A program made the position numbers and the translations under genes. Below are positions 44,664-52,160 of a stretch of 64,000 nt of DNA, in pieces. Each line of letters starts with the position of its first letter. Position 1 is the stretch's first letter. Source of the DNA: Bacillus sp. ISL-51 (GTDB lineage Bacteria; Bacillota; Bacilli; Bacillales; Bacillaceae); the NCBI RefSeq assembly GCF_018613535.1, contig NZ_JAGGQB010000002.1, positions 62,001-126,000 on the forward strand. The letters are read 5' to 3'. The notes below the pieces were generated by a model, which was not told the DNA's origin, made no database searches, and saw nothing but the letters and a program-made list of their open reading frames with translations.

Positions 44664-44702
44664 AAAAAAAATCCCAAGGGATAGAAATACCCCTTGGGAT
44701 TG
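44664..44702 (-). terminator. Terminator of yflT
   Basis: AATCCCAAGGG / CCCTTGGGATT stem with a T-run on the minus strand. Confidence 0.88.
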
Positions 44703-44709
44703 GATCAGC

Positions 44710-45057
44710 TTACGCCCATGATTTTACTTTTTCATTATCCGTTACGAAGAGAAGCACTTTTCCTTCATCTAAACGCTTTTCAAATTGAGACGCTTCCTCT
44801 TCTGAAAAGCCGATTTCATGAATTTTATTGCGAAGCTCATCGCCTTTTTTATTAAACATGTTGCCGACCGCGTGTTTAAAGCCTGTTTCTTTGGCGCCGA
44901 TTGTGTTTACGTCAGTGTTGTCAGACAGGCGCTCCGTTCTGTCATCATCATGGGAAAGCACATATACGTCCTCTTTTGCCACACCCAATCGCTGCAGCTC
45001 TTTCACATCCTGCATCAGCTTTCGATCATTTGTATATTCTCTTACTACCGGTTTCAT
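44710..45057 (-). CDS. yflT: General stress protein YflT
   Basis: A 115-residue protein of the Gsp17M/YflT domain family (MKPVVREYTNDRKLMQDVKELQR...), acidic with a conserved VYVLSHDDDRTERLSD stretch. Function unknown; known as heat-stress-induced and sigma-B-dependent. ATG 45057 follows AAAGGAGG; the upstream open stretch is promoter DNA. A good sigma-B promoter lies 35 bp upstream. Confidence 0.85.
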   Translation of the reverse strand: MKPVVREYTNDRKLMQDVKELQRLGVAKEDVYVLSHDDDRTERLSDNTDVNTIGAKETGFKHAVGNMFNKKGDELRNKIHEIGFSEEEASQFEKRLDEGKVLLFVTDNEKVKSWA

Positions 45058-45091
45058 TGTAAGTCCTCCTTTTGTTTTGTATATTGGGTGT

Positions 45092-45116
45092 TTACCCGCT
45101 CCTTCATTTATCAAAC
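45092..45116 (-). promoter_or_regulatory. Sigma-B promoter of yflT
   Basis: On the minus strand GTTTGA (45111-45116), 13-bp spacer, GGGTAA (45092-45097): strong match to GTTTAA / GGGTAT. Confidence 0.75.
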
Positions 45117-45253
45117 GGAAAAAAGAGAGTTCCGTTAAAAAACAGGAAGATTGTCAGTGGATATTTATCTTCAGGACATGTTACAGTTGAGAAAAACAAA
45201 CCTTTCAGAAAAATAAAAAATGTCACGCGCTATCAAGCAGGAGGTGGTTCCCT

Positions 45254-45595
45254 ATCCAATATTTTTCACCGGAACAGCAATTCAACGCTTGGGTTGTGAG
45301 TGATTTAGTGAAACAGGTATTCCGCAGTCGGACCCGCTGTCCTGAAGGTGTACAGGAACTTGCAAACTTTGCTGAGGAAACCTTTCATATTAATATTGAT
45401 TTTGTTTTCTCGATTATTATGAATATTGGTGATATAGAATTCGTGCTTCCGAATGAAATTCAAGGAAAACTGTCAGCCTATCTGGCCGCGCTCCGTCCTG
45501 TTATCACCCTTGACATGCTTGATTCTTCAAAGGCAAACGCCTACGAATATTTAGAACATGAGAAAAACACCGATGACTATCAATTATTTCTTTGA
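45254..45595 (+). CDS. yfmB: YfmB-like protein with ATC in place of the start codon
   Basis: Coding sequence continuous from 45254 to the TGA at 45595 (113 residues, beginning [20 protein letters not shown]). AGGAGG (45239-45244) stands at normal distance before codon 45254, but that codon is ATC. No ATG, GTG, TTG or CTG occurs in frame between the upstream TGA (45188) and GTG 45296, which has no ribosome site and would remove 14 conserved-looking residues. Either ATC initiates weakly or an ATG to ATC change has silenced the gene. YfmB is a small helical protein of unknown function; naming is from memory of the B. subtilis protein and from position after yflT. Confidence 0.65.
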   Translation: MQYFSPEQQFNAWVVSDLVKQVFRSRTRCPEGVQELANFAEETFHINIDFVFSIIMNIGDIEFVLPNEIQGKLSAYLAALRPVITLDMLDSSKANAYEYLEHEKNTDDYQLFL

Positions 45596-45652
45596 ATGTT
45601 TCGATTTAAAACGCTGCCGGATGATAGATCGTGACCATGACAGCGAAGCATT

Positions 45653-45680
45653 AGGAAGCTCTCTGAAGCTTCTTTTTTTT
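45653..45680 (+). terminator. Terminator after yfmB
   Basis: GAAGCT / AGCTTC, 6-bp stem with a 6-nt loop, then eight T. Confidence 0.7.
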
Positions 45681-45687
45681 GTAATAA

Positions 45688-45852
45688 AAAACTGCAGTGC
45701 ATTATGAGGGAGCCCCGCGGTCTATAGCGGCTGTTATGGAAGGGCTGAATGATCCTCTTTACCGTTCTGACACTCTCCGAGCTTCGTTAATAATTTGTGA
45801 GAGGGAGCATTCTCAAGGAATACAACAGCGTCTATACGAAATCATTTCATAA
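45688..45852 (+). pseudogene. Orphan coding fragment
   Basis: An open stretch that reads like protein (HYEGAPRSIAAVMEGLNDPL, YRSDTLRASLIICEREHSQG, ending LYEIIS) but lacks an upstream start with ribosome site. I do not recognise it. It resembles the C-terminal end of a helical protein whose 5' part is gone. It ends opposite the GNAT remnant. Confidence 0.35.
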
Positions 45853-46172
45853 CTTCAAATCGATAGGAAAAAACTTTTGACACTGCTTTCGCTTTCGACC
45901 GTCCATGCTTAAGCACCCAAGCATTAAAACCAATTGTCCCTATTATTCCTTCAGCATCTTTTCTTTCAATTCCCCACCGTATTCCTCTTTTTTCGTTAAA
46001 CTGATGTTCAAACAGTTCGACTCATTTTTCCGCCTGCTCAATTGATTCAAAAGGTTCTTGCCCATAACAGCGTGTCACTTCTGAATTTGAAAAACATGCG
46101 AAAATCCGTTCCGCATCATCTTTTACTATTTCTCTTACTATCAGTCTTTCATGTTTCTAATACAGGAAACAT
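45842..46172 (-). pseudogene. GNAT acetyltransferase remnant (RimJ/RimL type)
   Basis: ATG 46172 with ribosome site GGGGAAGG starts MFPVLET; one extra base then shifts the frame, after which ERLIVREIVKDDAERIFACF is readable, the usual N-terminus of RimJ-type acetyltransferases. An in-frame TGA at 46022-46024 interrupts it, and the similarity ends after GIIGTIGFNAWVLKHGRS; the acetyl-CoA-binding half is missing. Three independent lesions: a decayed gene. Confidence 0.75.
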
Positions 46173-46307
46173 GAAACCTTCCCCTTTTACACATATTAAC
46201 AAACGTTCATAACTTCTTTTTATGTCTCCTGACGGTTTATTTTTGTATTTTGAAAACAATCCATGTTACATTTGGGGTAAATACACGTTTTGACAGGAGG
46301 ATGCAGT
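46173..46307 (+). other. Upstream region of yfmJ
   Basis: Between the GNAT remnant and yfmJ. AT-rich; contains the yfmJ ribosome site AGGAGG (46295-46300) but no promoter I would assign. Confidence 0.4.
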
Positions 46308-47315
46308 ATGCCAGAAACCCAACAGCAAATTCAATTGGCAAGACGGCCTGAAGGCATTCCCGTTCATGAGGATTTCCGTTTTGAAACCATTTCCGTCCCC
46401 GAACCGAAAGACGGCGAAGTGCTTGTAAAAACGCTTTATGTCTCTGTTGATCCGTATATGCGCGGTCGTATGCAGGATACAAAATCATACGTCGAACCGT
46501 TTGCCTTAGATGCAGCTTTAACAGGCGGCGTCATTGCAGAAGTCATCTCAGACGGCGCCAAGCTGAAAAAAGGCGATGTTGTGATCGGGACTCTTGCCTG
46601 GCAGGAGTATTCATCAGTCAGTGAGTCATCCCTCCGCAAAGTTGATACCGGCATCGCACCGGCTCAAGCGTATCTCGGCATTTTAGGGCTGACCGGATTA
46701 ACCGCCTACTTCGGCCTTTTGGATATCGGCCGTCCGAAAAAGGCAGAAACCGTTGTCGTTTCAGGCGCTGCCGGAGCCGTCGGATCAGCCGTCGGGCAGA
46801 TCGCCAAAATAAAAGGCGCGAGGGTCGTCGGCATTGCCGGCTCTGATGAAAAAATTTCTTATTTAAAACAGGAGCTGCAGTTTGATGAAGCCATCAATTA
46901 TAAAACCGCGGAGGATATTCAAAAAGCGCTGGCTGACGCTTGTCCTGACGGGGTCGATGTATATTTTGACAATGTCGGCGGGCCGATTTCAGATGCGGTC
47001 ATGAACCTTTTGAACGACTTTGCCCGCATCCCGGTATGCGGAGCCATTTCTTCCTACAATGCCAAAAGTGAAGCGGAGGATATAGGTCCCCGCGTCCAAT
47101 CGAAGCTGATTAAATTAAAAGCGCTCATGCAAGGATTTATCGCCAGTGATTACTCAGACCGCTTTTCTGAAGGCGCAAAGCAATTGGCTGAATGGCTGAA
47201 GGACGGAAGGCTGCATTATGAAGAAACGGTGACAGAAGGCTTCAGCAATATTCCCGACGCGTTCCTCGGCTTATTTAAGGGAGAAAATAAAGGGAAGCAG
47301 CTGATCAAAGTATAA
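46308..47315 (+). CDS. yfmJ: MDR-family NADP-dependent oxidoreductase YfmJ
   Basis: A 335-residue zinc-less medium-chain dehydrogenase of the leukotriene B4 12-hydroxydehydrogenase / prostaglandin reductase type. Motifs are SVDPYMRGRM (near residue 48), the cofactor loop SGAAGAVGSAVGQIAK (near residue 148) and VYFDNVGG. It reduces alpha,beta-unsaturated carbonyls with NADPH. ATG 46308 follows AGGAGG by seven bases; the open frame starts six codons earlier at TTG without a site. Monocistronic. Confidence 0.92.
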   Translation: MPETQQQIQLARRPEGIPVHEDFRFETISVPEPKDGEVLVKTLYVSVDPYMRGRMQDTKSYVEPFALDAALTGGVIAEVISDGAKLKKGDVVIGTLAWQEYSSVSESSLRKVDTGIAPAQAYLGILGLTGLTAYFGLLDIGRPKKAETVVVSGAAGAVGSAVGQIAKIKGARVVGIAGSDEKISYLKQELQFDEAINYKTAEDIQKALADACPDGVDVYFDNVGGPISDAVMNLLNDFARIPVCGAISSYNAKSEAEDIGPRVQSKLIKLKALMQGFIASDYSDRFSEGAKQLAEWLKDGRLHYEETVTEGFSNIPDAFLGLFKGENKGKQLIKV

Positions 47316-47318
47316 TAA

Positions 47319-47350
47319 AAAAACGGAGGGCAGTTCGCCCTCCGTTTTTT
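47319..47350. terminator. Bidirectional terminator between yfmJ and yfmL
   Basis: AAACGGAGGGC / GCCCTCCGTTT, 11-bp stem with a 5-nt loop. Confidence 0.92.
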
Positions 47351-48479
47351 ATTTCTCCGCTAGCTTTCCGCCTGAATAGACAGCCTCGTTCAGCTCGATT
47401 CCGAGTGATTTGGCCATTTTTTTCAGTTTGGATTCTTCCATCGGCGTGACAAGGCTGAGTACGGTTCCTTTTTTGCCCGCTCGCCCCGTCCGGCCCGATC
47501 TGTGGATATACCCATCTTCATTCGGAATGTCCGCGTGAATGACATACGGGAGATCGTCAATGTCAAGGCCGCGCGCGGCGATGTCTGTCGCCAAAAGCAG
47601 CGGAAATTCTCCCTGTTCAAACGCTGATAAAATGCTGGCCCGCTCCATTTTTTTCGCTTCTCCATGCAAAATGCCGAGATCGACATGGTGATAGGTCAGC
47701 TTTTCCGCATACACGCTTAAATTCCCGATATCTCTGACAAACACGAGCGCCTGCATGCCATTAAGCCGTGACAGCTTTTGGAGAAGCTTGACCTTATCCC
47801 GCTGATCACAGACGAGATACTGATGCTTGACCTGCCCCTTTCCCGCTATATTCCGTTCAACCTTCAGCACGGCCGGTTCCTGAGCGATGTCTTTGAGCAC
47901 CTCTTCTGTGTCTTGTTTTAATGTGGCTGAGAAGCATAAAAGCTGGCGATCCTTCAGCGTTGTTTTAATGATGTTTTTCATCGTCTCCCGATGCTCTGGT
48001 GTGACGAGCTGGTCGGCTTCATCAAGGACGATCGTTTTAACCTCATGCATTTTCAGCTTTTTCGCCCGGATCAATTCAAACACCCTGCCCGGCGTGCCCA
48101 CAATGATGTGAGGTTTATTTTTGAGCTTTTCCACCTGCTTCTTCACGTTTGCCCCGCCGATTAAAGACAAAGCCCGCAGCTCCGAGCCTTTTTTCCAATC
48201 CTGAATCACTTGAAAAATCTGCATGACAAGCTCACGTGAAGGCGCTAAAATAACCGCCTGAGGATGCTTTTGCTCCGGGTTGATCCTTTCCAAAACCGGA
48301 AGTGTATACGCCAACGTTTTTCCCGTTCCCGTCGGGGACTCGGCGATGACATCTTTCCCCTCCATGATCACCTGTGCCGCTTTTTCCTGAATGGCGGTCG
48401 GCTCCTGAAAACCTGATGCTTCCCAGTTTTCGGCGATGAATGATTGTGTATGTTGTAAAAATGGCCAAGTTTGCGTCAT
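47349..48479 (-). CDS. yfmL: DEAD-box RNA helicase YfmL
   Basis: A 376-residue minimal DEAD-box helicase. Motifs in order: Q-motif FQEPTAIQEKA, Walker A SPTGTGKT (near residue 48), PSRELVMQI, DEAD (VLDEADQLV), SAT (CFSATLK), ATDIAARGLD and HRSGRTGRAG. It lacks a C-terminal RNA-binding extension, unlike CshA or DbpA. B. subtilis YfmL acts in ribosome assembly. ATG 48479 follows AGGAGAA. Divergent from yfmM. Confidence 0.93.
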   Translation of the reverse strand: MTQTWPFLQHTQSFIAENWEASGFQEPTAIQEKAAQVIMEGKDVIAESPTGTGKTLAYTLPVLERINPEQKHPQAVILAPSRELVMQIFQVIQDWKKGSELRALSLIGGANVKKQVEKLKNKPHIIVGTPGRVFELIRAKKLKMHEVKTIVLDEADQLVTPEHRETMKNIIKTTLKDRQLLCFSATLKQDTEEVLKDIAQEPAVLKVERNIAGKGQVKHQYLVCDQRDKVKLLQKLSRLNGMQALVFVRDIGNLSVYAEKLTYHHVDLGILHGEAKKMERASILSAFEQGEFPLLLATDIAARGLDIDDLPYVIHADIPNEDGYIHRSGRTGRAGKKGTVLSLVTPMEESKLKKMAKSLGIELNEAVYSGGKLAEK

Positions 48480-48647
48480 GTCGTTCTCCTCAATTCTTAA
48501 AATCTACTCCATAGTATCTCAAATGCACGCTGCAAACGCAATTTTCTTTTTCCTTCCAAGCCTTTTAACAAACCGCTTCCTCCTTTATAATCATAAATGA
48601 GAAATACACGTGACATCAGCGTGTTCGATAACGATAGAGGTGTAAAA

Positions 48648-50204
48648 ATGAGTATTTTATCTGTTAAGGATTTAAGCCACGGTTTCGGTGACCGCGCGCT
48701 TTTCAACAATGTATCGTTCCGTCTTTTAAAAGGGGAACATGTCGGCTTAATCGGCGCAAACGGCGAAGGAAAATCAACGTTTATGAATATTATTACCGGA
48801 AAACTTGAGCCTGATGAGGGAAAAGTCGAATGGTCAAAAAACGTCCGCGTCGGCTATCTTGATCAGCATACGGTCCTTGAAAAAGGCAAAACGATCCGCG
48901 ACGTCTTAAAAGATGCCTTCCATTACTTGTTTGCCATGGAAGCGGAAATGAATGAGATTTACAACAAAATGGGCGAAGCAGATCCCGATGAGCTTGAACA
49001 ATTGCTTGAAGATGTCGGTGTCATTCAGGATGCCCTGACGAATAACGACTTTTATGTCATCGACAGCAAAGTGGAGGAAATCGCCCGCGGCCTGGGCTTA
49101 CACGAAGTCGGGCTTGACCGTGACGTCACCGATTTAAGCGGAGGCCAGCGTACGAAGGTGCTTCTCGCCAAGCTGCTTTTGGAAAAACCGGAAATCCTCC
49201 TGTTGGATGAACCGACCAACTACCTTGATGAACAGCACATTGAATGGCTGAAACGCTATTTGCAGGAATACGAAAACGCGTTTATCTTAATTTCTCACGA
49301 TATTCCGTTTTTAAACAGCGTCATCAATCTGATTTATCACGTAGAAAATCAGGAGCTGACCCGTTATGTCGGTGATTATCATCAATTCATGGAAGTATAT
49401 GAAGTGAAAAAACAGCAGCTTGAAGCCGCCTACAAAAAACAGCAGCAGGAAGTGGCCGAGCTGAAGGATTTCGTCGCCCGCAACAAAGCGCGCGTCAGCA
49501 CGAGAAACATGGCGATGTCCCGCCAGAAGAAGCTTGATAAGATGGATATGATTGAGCTGGCGGCGGAAAAACCGAAGCCCGAATTCCATTTCAAGCCTGC
49601 CAGAACATCAGGCAAGCTCATTTTTGAGACGAAGGATTTAGTCATCGGCTACGACAGCCCGCTGTCACGGCCGCTCAATCTCAGAATGGAGCGCGGCCAG
49701 AAAATCGCCTTGTACGGTGCAAACGGCATCGGGAAAACGACGCTGTTAAAGAGCCTGCTCGGAGAAATCCAGCCGCTTGAAGGCACGGTAGAGCGAGGCG
49801 AGCACCAATACACCGGCTATTTCGAGCAGGAAGTGAAAGAAACAAACAACAATACGTGCATCGAAGAGGTATGGAGCGAGTTTCCTTCCTTTACCCAATA
49901 TGAAATCCGCGCCGCTCTTGCAAAATGCGGACTGACGACAAAACACATTGAAAGCCGCGTCTCCGTCCTCAGCGGAGGAGAAAAAGCAAAGGTCAGACTG
50001 TGCAAACTGATCAATTCAGAAACAAACCTGCTTGTGCTTGACGAGCCGACAAACCACTTGGATGTCGACGCAAAAGAAGAGCTGAAACGCGCGCTAAAGG
50101 AATACAAGGGCTCCATTCTGCTCATCTCCCACGAACCGGAGTTCTACATGGATATCGCGACGGAAACGTGGAACTGCGAATCTTGGACGACGAAAGTGCT
50201 GTAA
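48648..50204 (+). CDS. yfmM: ABC-F ribosome-associated ATPase YfmM
   Basis: A 518-residue ABC-F protein with two ATPase domains and no membrane part. Domain 1: GANGEGKST, LSGGQRTK, LLLDEPTNYLD. The interdomain linker (residues about 245-300, Lys/Gln-rich, EVKKQQLEAAYKKQQQEVA) reaches into the ribosome in this family. Domain 2: GANGIGKTT, LSGGEKAK, LVLDEPTNHLD. The role is rescue or tuning of stalled ribosomes. ATG 48648 follows AGAGGTG. TATAAT at 48586-48591 is the likely -10. Confidence 0.93.
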   Translation: MSILSVKDLSHGFGDRALFNNVSFRLLKGEHVGLIGANGEGKSTFMNIITGKLEPDEGKVEWSKNVRVGYLDQHTVLEKGKTIRDVLKDAFHYLFAMEAEMNEIYNKMGEADPDELEQLLEDVGVIQDALTNNDFYVIDSKVEEIARGLGLHEVGLDRDVTDLSGGQRTKVLLAKLLLEKPEILLLDEPTNYLDEQHIEWLKRYLQEYENAFILISHDIPFLNSVINLIYHVENQELTRYVGDYHQFMEVYEVKKQQLEAAYKKQQQEVAELKDFVARNKARVSTRNMAMSRQKKLDKMDMIELAAEKPKPEFHFKPARTSGKLIFETKDLVIGYDSPLSRPLNLRMERGQKIALYGANGIGKTTLLKSLLGEIQPLEGTVERGEHQYTGYFEQEVKETNNNTCIEEVWSEFPSFTQYEIRAALAKCGLTTKHIESRVSVLSGGEKAKVRLCKLINSETNLLVLDEPTNHLDVDAKEELKRALKEYKGSILLISHEPEFYMDIATETWNCESWTTKVL

Positions 50205-50210
50205 ACACAC

Positions 50211-50243
50211 GAAAACCCGCCCTGCTTAAGGGCGGGTTTTTGT
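50211..50243 (+). terminator. Terminator of yfmM
   Basis: AAAACCCGCCCT / AGGGCGGGTTTT with a 5-nt loop. Confidence 0.92.
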
Positions 50244-50326
50244 TAATGCCAATTTTGGCGGACAATCCTTAGAATTTTCTATGTTGACTGTACAAACATA
50301 ACGATTACTCATTTGCTATTTTCCAA

Positions 50327-50363
50327 ATAAAAAAGGAACCCCGCTCTCCCGGAAGTTCCTTTT
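50327..50363 (-). terminator. Terminator of yfmP-yfmO
   Basis: AAGGAAC / GTTCCTT stem with a 15-nt loop, followed by TTTT on the minus strand. Confidence 0.7.
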
Positions 50364-50368
50364 TTTTC

Positions 50369-51553
50369 TTAATGTCCGGCTTTTATTCCGGCAAGATGCT
50401 TGCGCCCCATGAGCAGGACAAGCATACCCGCCAGCACGACTGCGCCACCGACAAGGTACGGTGTGTGGGCTGTAAAGTGTTCTGACAGCATTCCCGCAAT
50501 CCACGGCGCAATAGCTCCGCCGATGAAGCGGACAGAGCTGTAGGCCGAGGATGCGATAGAGCGCTCGACAGGGGCTGAACCCATGACGGCGGTGGTCATA
50601 ATGGTGTTGACCATACCGAGCACCGCACCTGCGATGACAATGCATGTAATGACAAGCGCCATGTGCTCCGTCCAGATGCCCATCATAATTAAGATCACGG
50701 CAAAAGCGATAAATAAGACGACGAGCGACCGGACGGTGCCGAGTGCTTTATGCAAGGCCGGCGCTGTAAATACAGACGTGATGGCAAGCAATAGTCCCCA
50801 GCCGAAAAAGACGTAACCGAGTCCGTGTTCATCCAAATCAAGCACAAATGGTGAATACGCAAGCAAAATAAAGAAACCGAAGTTGTATAAAAACGCGGAA
50901 ACCGCCATTGTCAGCAGGCCTTTATATTTCAACGCCTTCATTGCATCAAACATACCGACACGCTTAGCCGGCTTAGAGATTTTCGGCAGCATCAAAGAAA
51001 TCGCGCATAAGGCGATAAACATTAAGACGGAAACGCCGAAAAACGGAGCGCGCCACGACATGCTGCCCAGTTCGCCGCCTAACAGCGGGCCGACAGAAAT
51101 ACCGAGTCCAAGCGCAGCCTCATACAAAATAACGGCTTTCGCGCTTCCTCCAACAGATACGCCGACGATGACGGCAAGCGCGGTTGAAATAAATAGGGCG
51201 TTCCCCAATCCCCAGCCGCCGCGATAGCCGACAAGCTGAGCGATCGAGCCTGAGCTTCCGCCAAGGGCGGCAAATACAATGATAAAAATAAGTCCGAGAA
51301 GCAGCGTCCATTTCGCACCGATCCGGCTTGAAATCGCGCCGGAAAAAAACATCATAAAACCGGTAACGAGTAAATAACTTGTAAATAACAGAGATACTTC
51401 ACTAGGTGAAGCATGTAATTGTGCGGCGATTGCCGGAAGAATCGGATCGACCAGGCCGATTCCCATAAACGAAATAACACAGGCAAACGCAACCGCCCAG
51501 ACCGCTTTCGGCTGGCTGAGCAAGCCTGTTTTCTGTTGTGGTGAATTATCCAT
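50369..51553 (-). CDS. yfmO: MFS efflux transporter YfmO
   Basis: A 394-residue drug:proton antiporter of the 12-helix family. Motif A is seen as SGAISSRIGAKWTLL (near residue 75) and motif C as GLGISVGPLLGGEL (near residue 148). In B. subtilis yfmO lies with the MerR-type gene yfmP, which represses it. ATG 51553 follows GGAGGTC by eight bases. A 22-bp palindrome stands between the two genes. Confidence 0.9.
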   Translation of the reverse strand: MDNSPQQKTGLLSQPKAVWAVAFACVISFMGIGLVDPILPAIAAQLHASPSEVSLLFTSYLLVTGFMMFFSGAISSRIGAKWTLLLGLIFIIVFAALGGSSGSIAQLVGYRGGWGLGNALFISTALAVIVGVSVGGSAKAVILYEAALGLGISVGPLLGGELGSMSWRAPFFGVSVLMFIALCAISLMLPKISKPAKRVGMFDAMKALKYKGLLTMAVSAFLYNFGFFILLAYSPFVLDLDEHGLGYVFFGWGLLLAITSVFTAPALHKALGTVRSLVVLFIAFAVILIMMGIWTEHMALVITCIVIAGAVLGMVNTIMTTAVMGSAPVERSIASSAYSSVRFIGGAIAPWIAGMLSEHFTAHTPYLVGGAVVLAGMLVLLMGRKHLAGIKAGH

Positions 51554-51585
51554 TTTATCAGACCTCCAATTTGATCCATTAAAAG

Positions 51586-51607
51586 AAACGCTATATACAT
51601 AGCGTTT
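51586..51607. promoter_or_regulatory. 22-bp palindrome between yfmP and yfmO
   Basis: AAACGCTA-N6-TAGCGTTT, perfect 8-bp arms, starts ten bases after the yfmP stop and ends 33 bp before yfmO. It may be an operator or an intercistronic hairpin; the T-run after it is weak (TTTCTTTT). Confidence 0.5.
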
Positions 51608-51616
51608 ACAGCAATA

Positions 51617-52039
51617 TCATTCGATTGACTGAATCGCACGATCGGCTTTTTCTTTCATCCCGTTAAGACGCCCTTTAAAGCTTTGGAATGTGCGGATTTT
51701 CTCATCAATCATATCAAGCTGGTGATTCAAAGCATGCTGAATCTCTTCCAGCTTTTCTTTCCGTTCCTTCAGATCCAGTGACAACAAGTACCCCTCTTTG
51801 TTTAATTCAAGCTGGCGGCTCATTTCCATAAACTGCTGAAGCTCCTGAAGTGAAAAACCGAGCACCTCTTTCGTGCTGGTGACTTTCTCCAGTTCCTCCA
51901 TGTCATCCTCGGAGTAAAGCCTTACGCCGCCTTCTGTCCGTTTAGGAGCAGGAATTAAACCAATCTCCTCGTAAAAACGAATGGTGCGTTTTGTCAATCC
52001 GCTTCTTTTGGCAACTTGATCAATCTTCATCCATTCCAA
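51617..52039 (-). CDS. yfmP: MerR-family regulator YfmP
   Basis: A 140-residue MerR-type regulator. The winged helix-turn-helix KIDQVAKRSGLTKRTIRFYE (residues 5-24) is followed by IGLIPAPKRTEGGVRLYSEDD and a long dimerising helix (residues 80-115). No metal cysteine is present, so it should respond to an organic compound. TTG 52039 is chosen because AGGGGG lies seven bases upstream; ATG 52030 is too far. First gene of yfmP-yfmO. Confidence 0.9.
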   Translation of the reverse strand: MEWMKIDQVAKRSGLTKRTIRFYEEIGLIPAPKRTEGGVRLYSEDDMEELEKVTSTKEVLGFSLQELQQFMEMSRQLELNKEGYLLSLDLKERKEKLEEIQHALNHQLDMIDEKIRTFQSFKGRLNGMKEKADRAIQSIE

Positions 52040-52070
52040 GGTCAATCCCCCTCTTGTCGTATCTGTTATC

Positions 52071-52099
52071 ATTATACACCATCTAAACCTTAACGTAAA
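52071..52099 (-). promoter_or_regulatory. Promoter of yfmP-yfmO
   Basis: On the minus strand TTTACG (52094-52099), 17-bp spacer, extended -10 TGTATAAT (box 52071-52076). The -35 region carries overlapping GTTTACGTTTACG repeats that could bind YfmP. Confidence 0.65.
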
Positions 52100-52116
52100 C
52101 GTAAACTTTTGAAATA

Positions 52117-52160
52117 AAAAAATGCCGGTATGTCCCTGGCTTAGGTCATACCGGCTCTTT
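52117..52160 (-). terminator. Terminator of yfmR
   Basis: GCCGGTATG / CATACCGGC, 9-bp stem, 14-nt loop, then ATTTTTTTA on the minus strand. Confidence 0.85.

Noticed and set aside
44489-44677. 62-codon minus-strand frame upstream of pel
   Set aside because: Lies over the pel control repeats and the yflT terminator, without a ribosome site.
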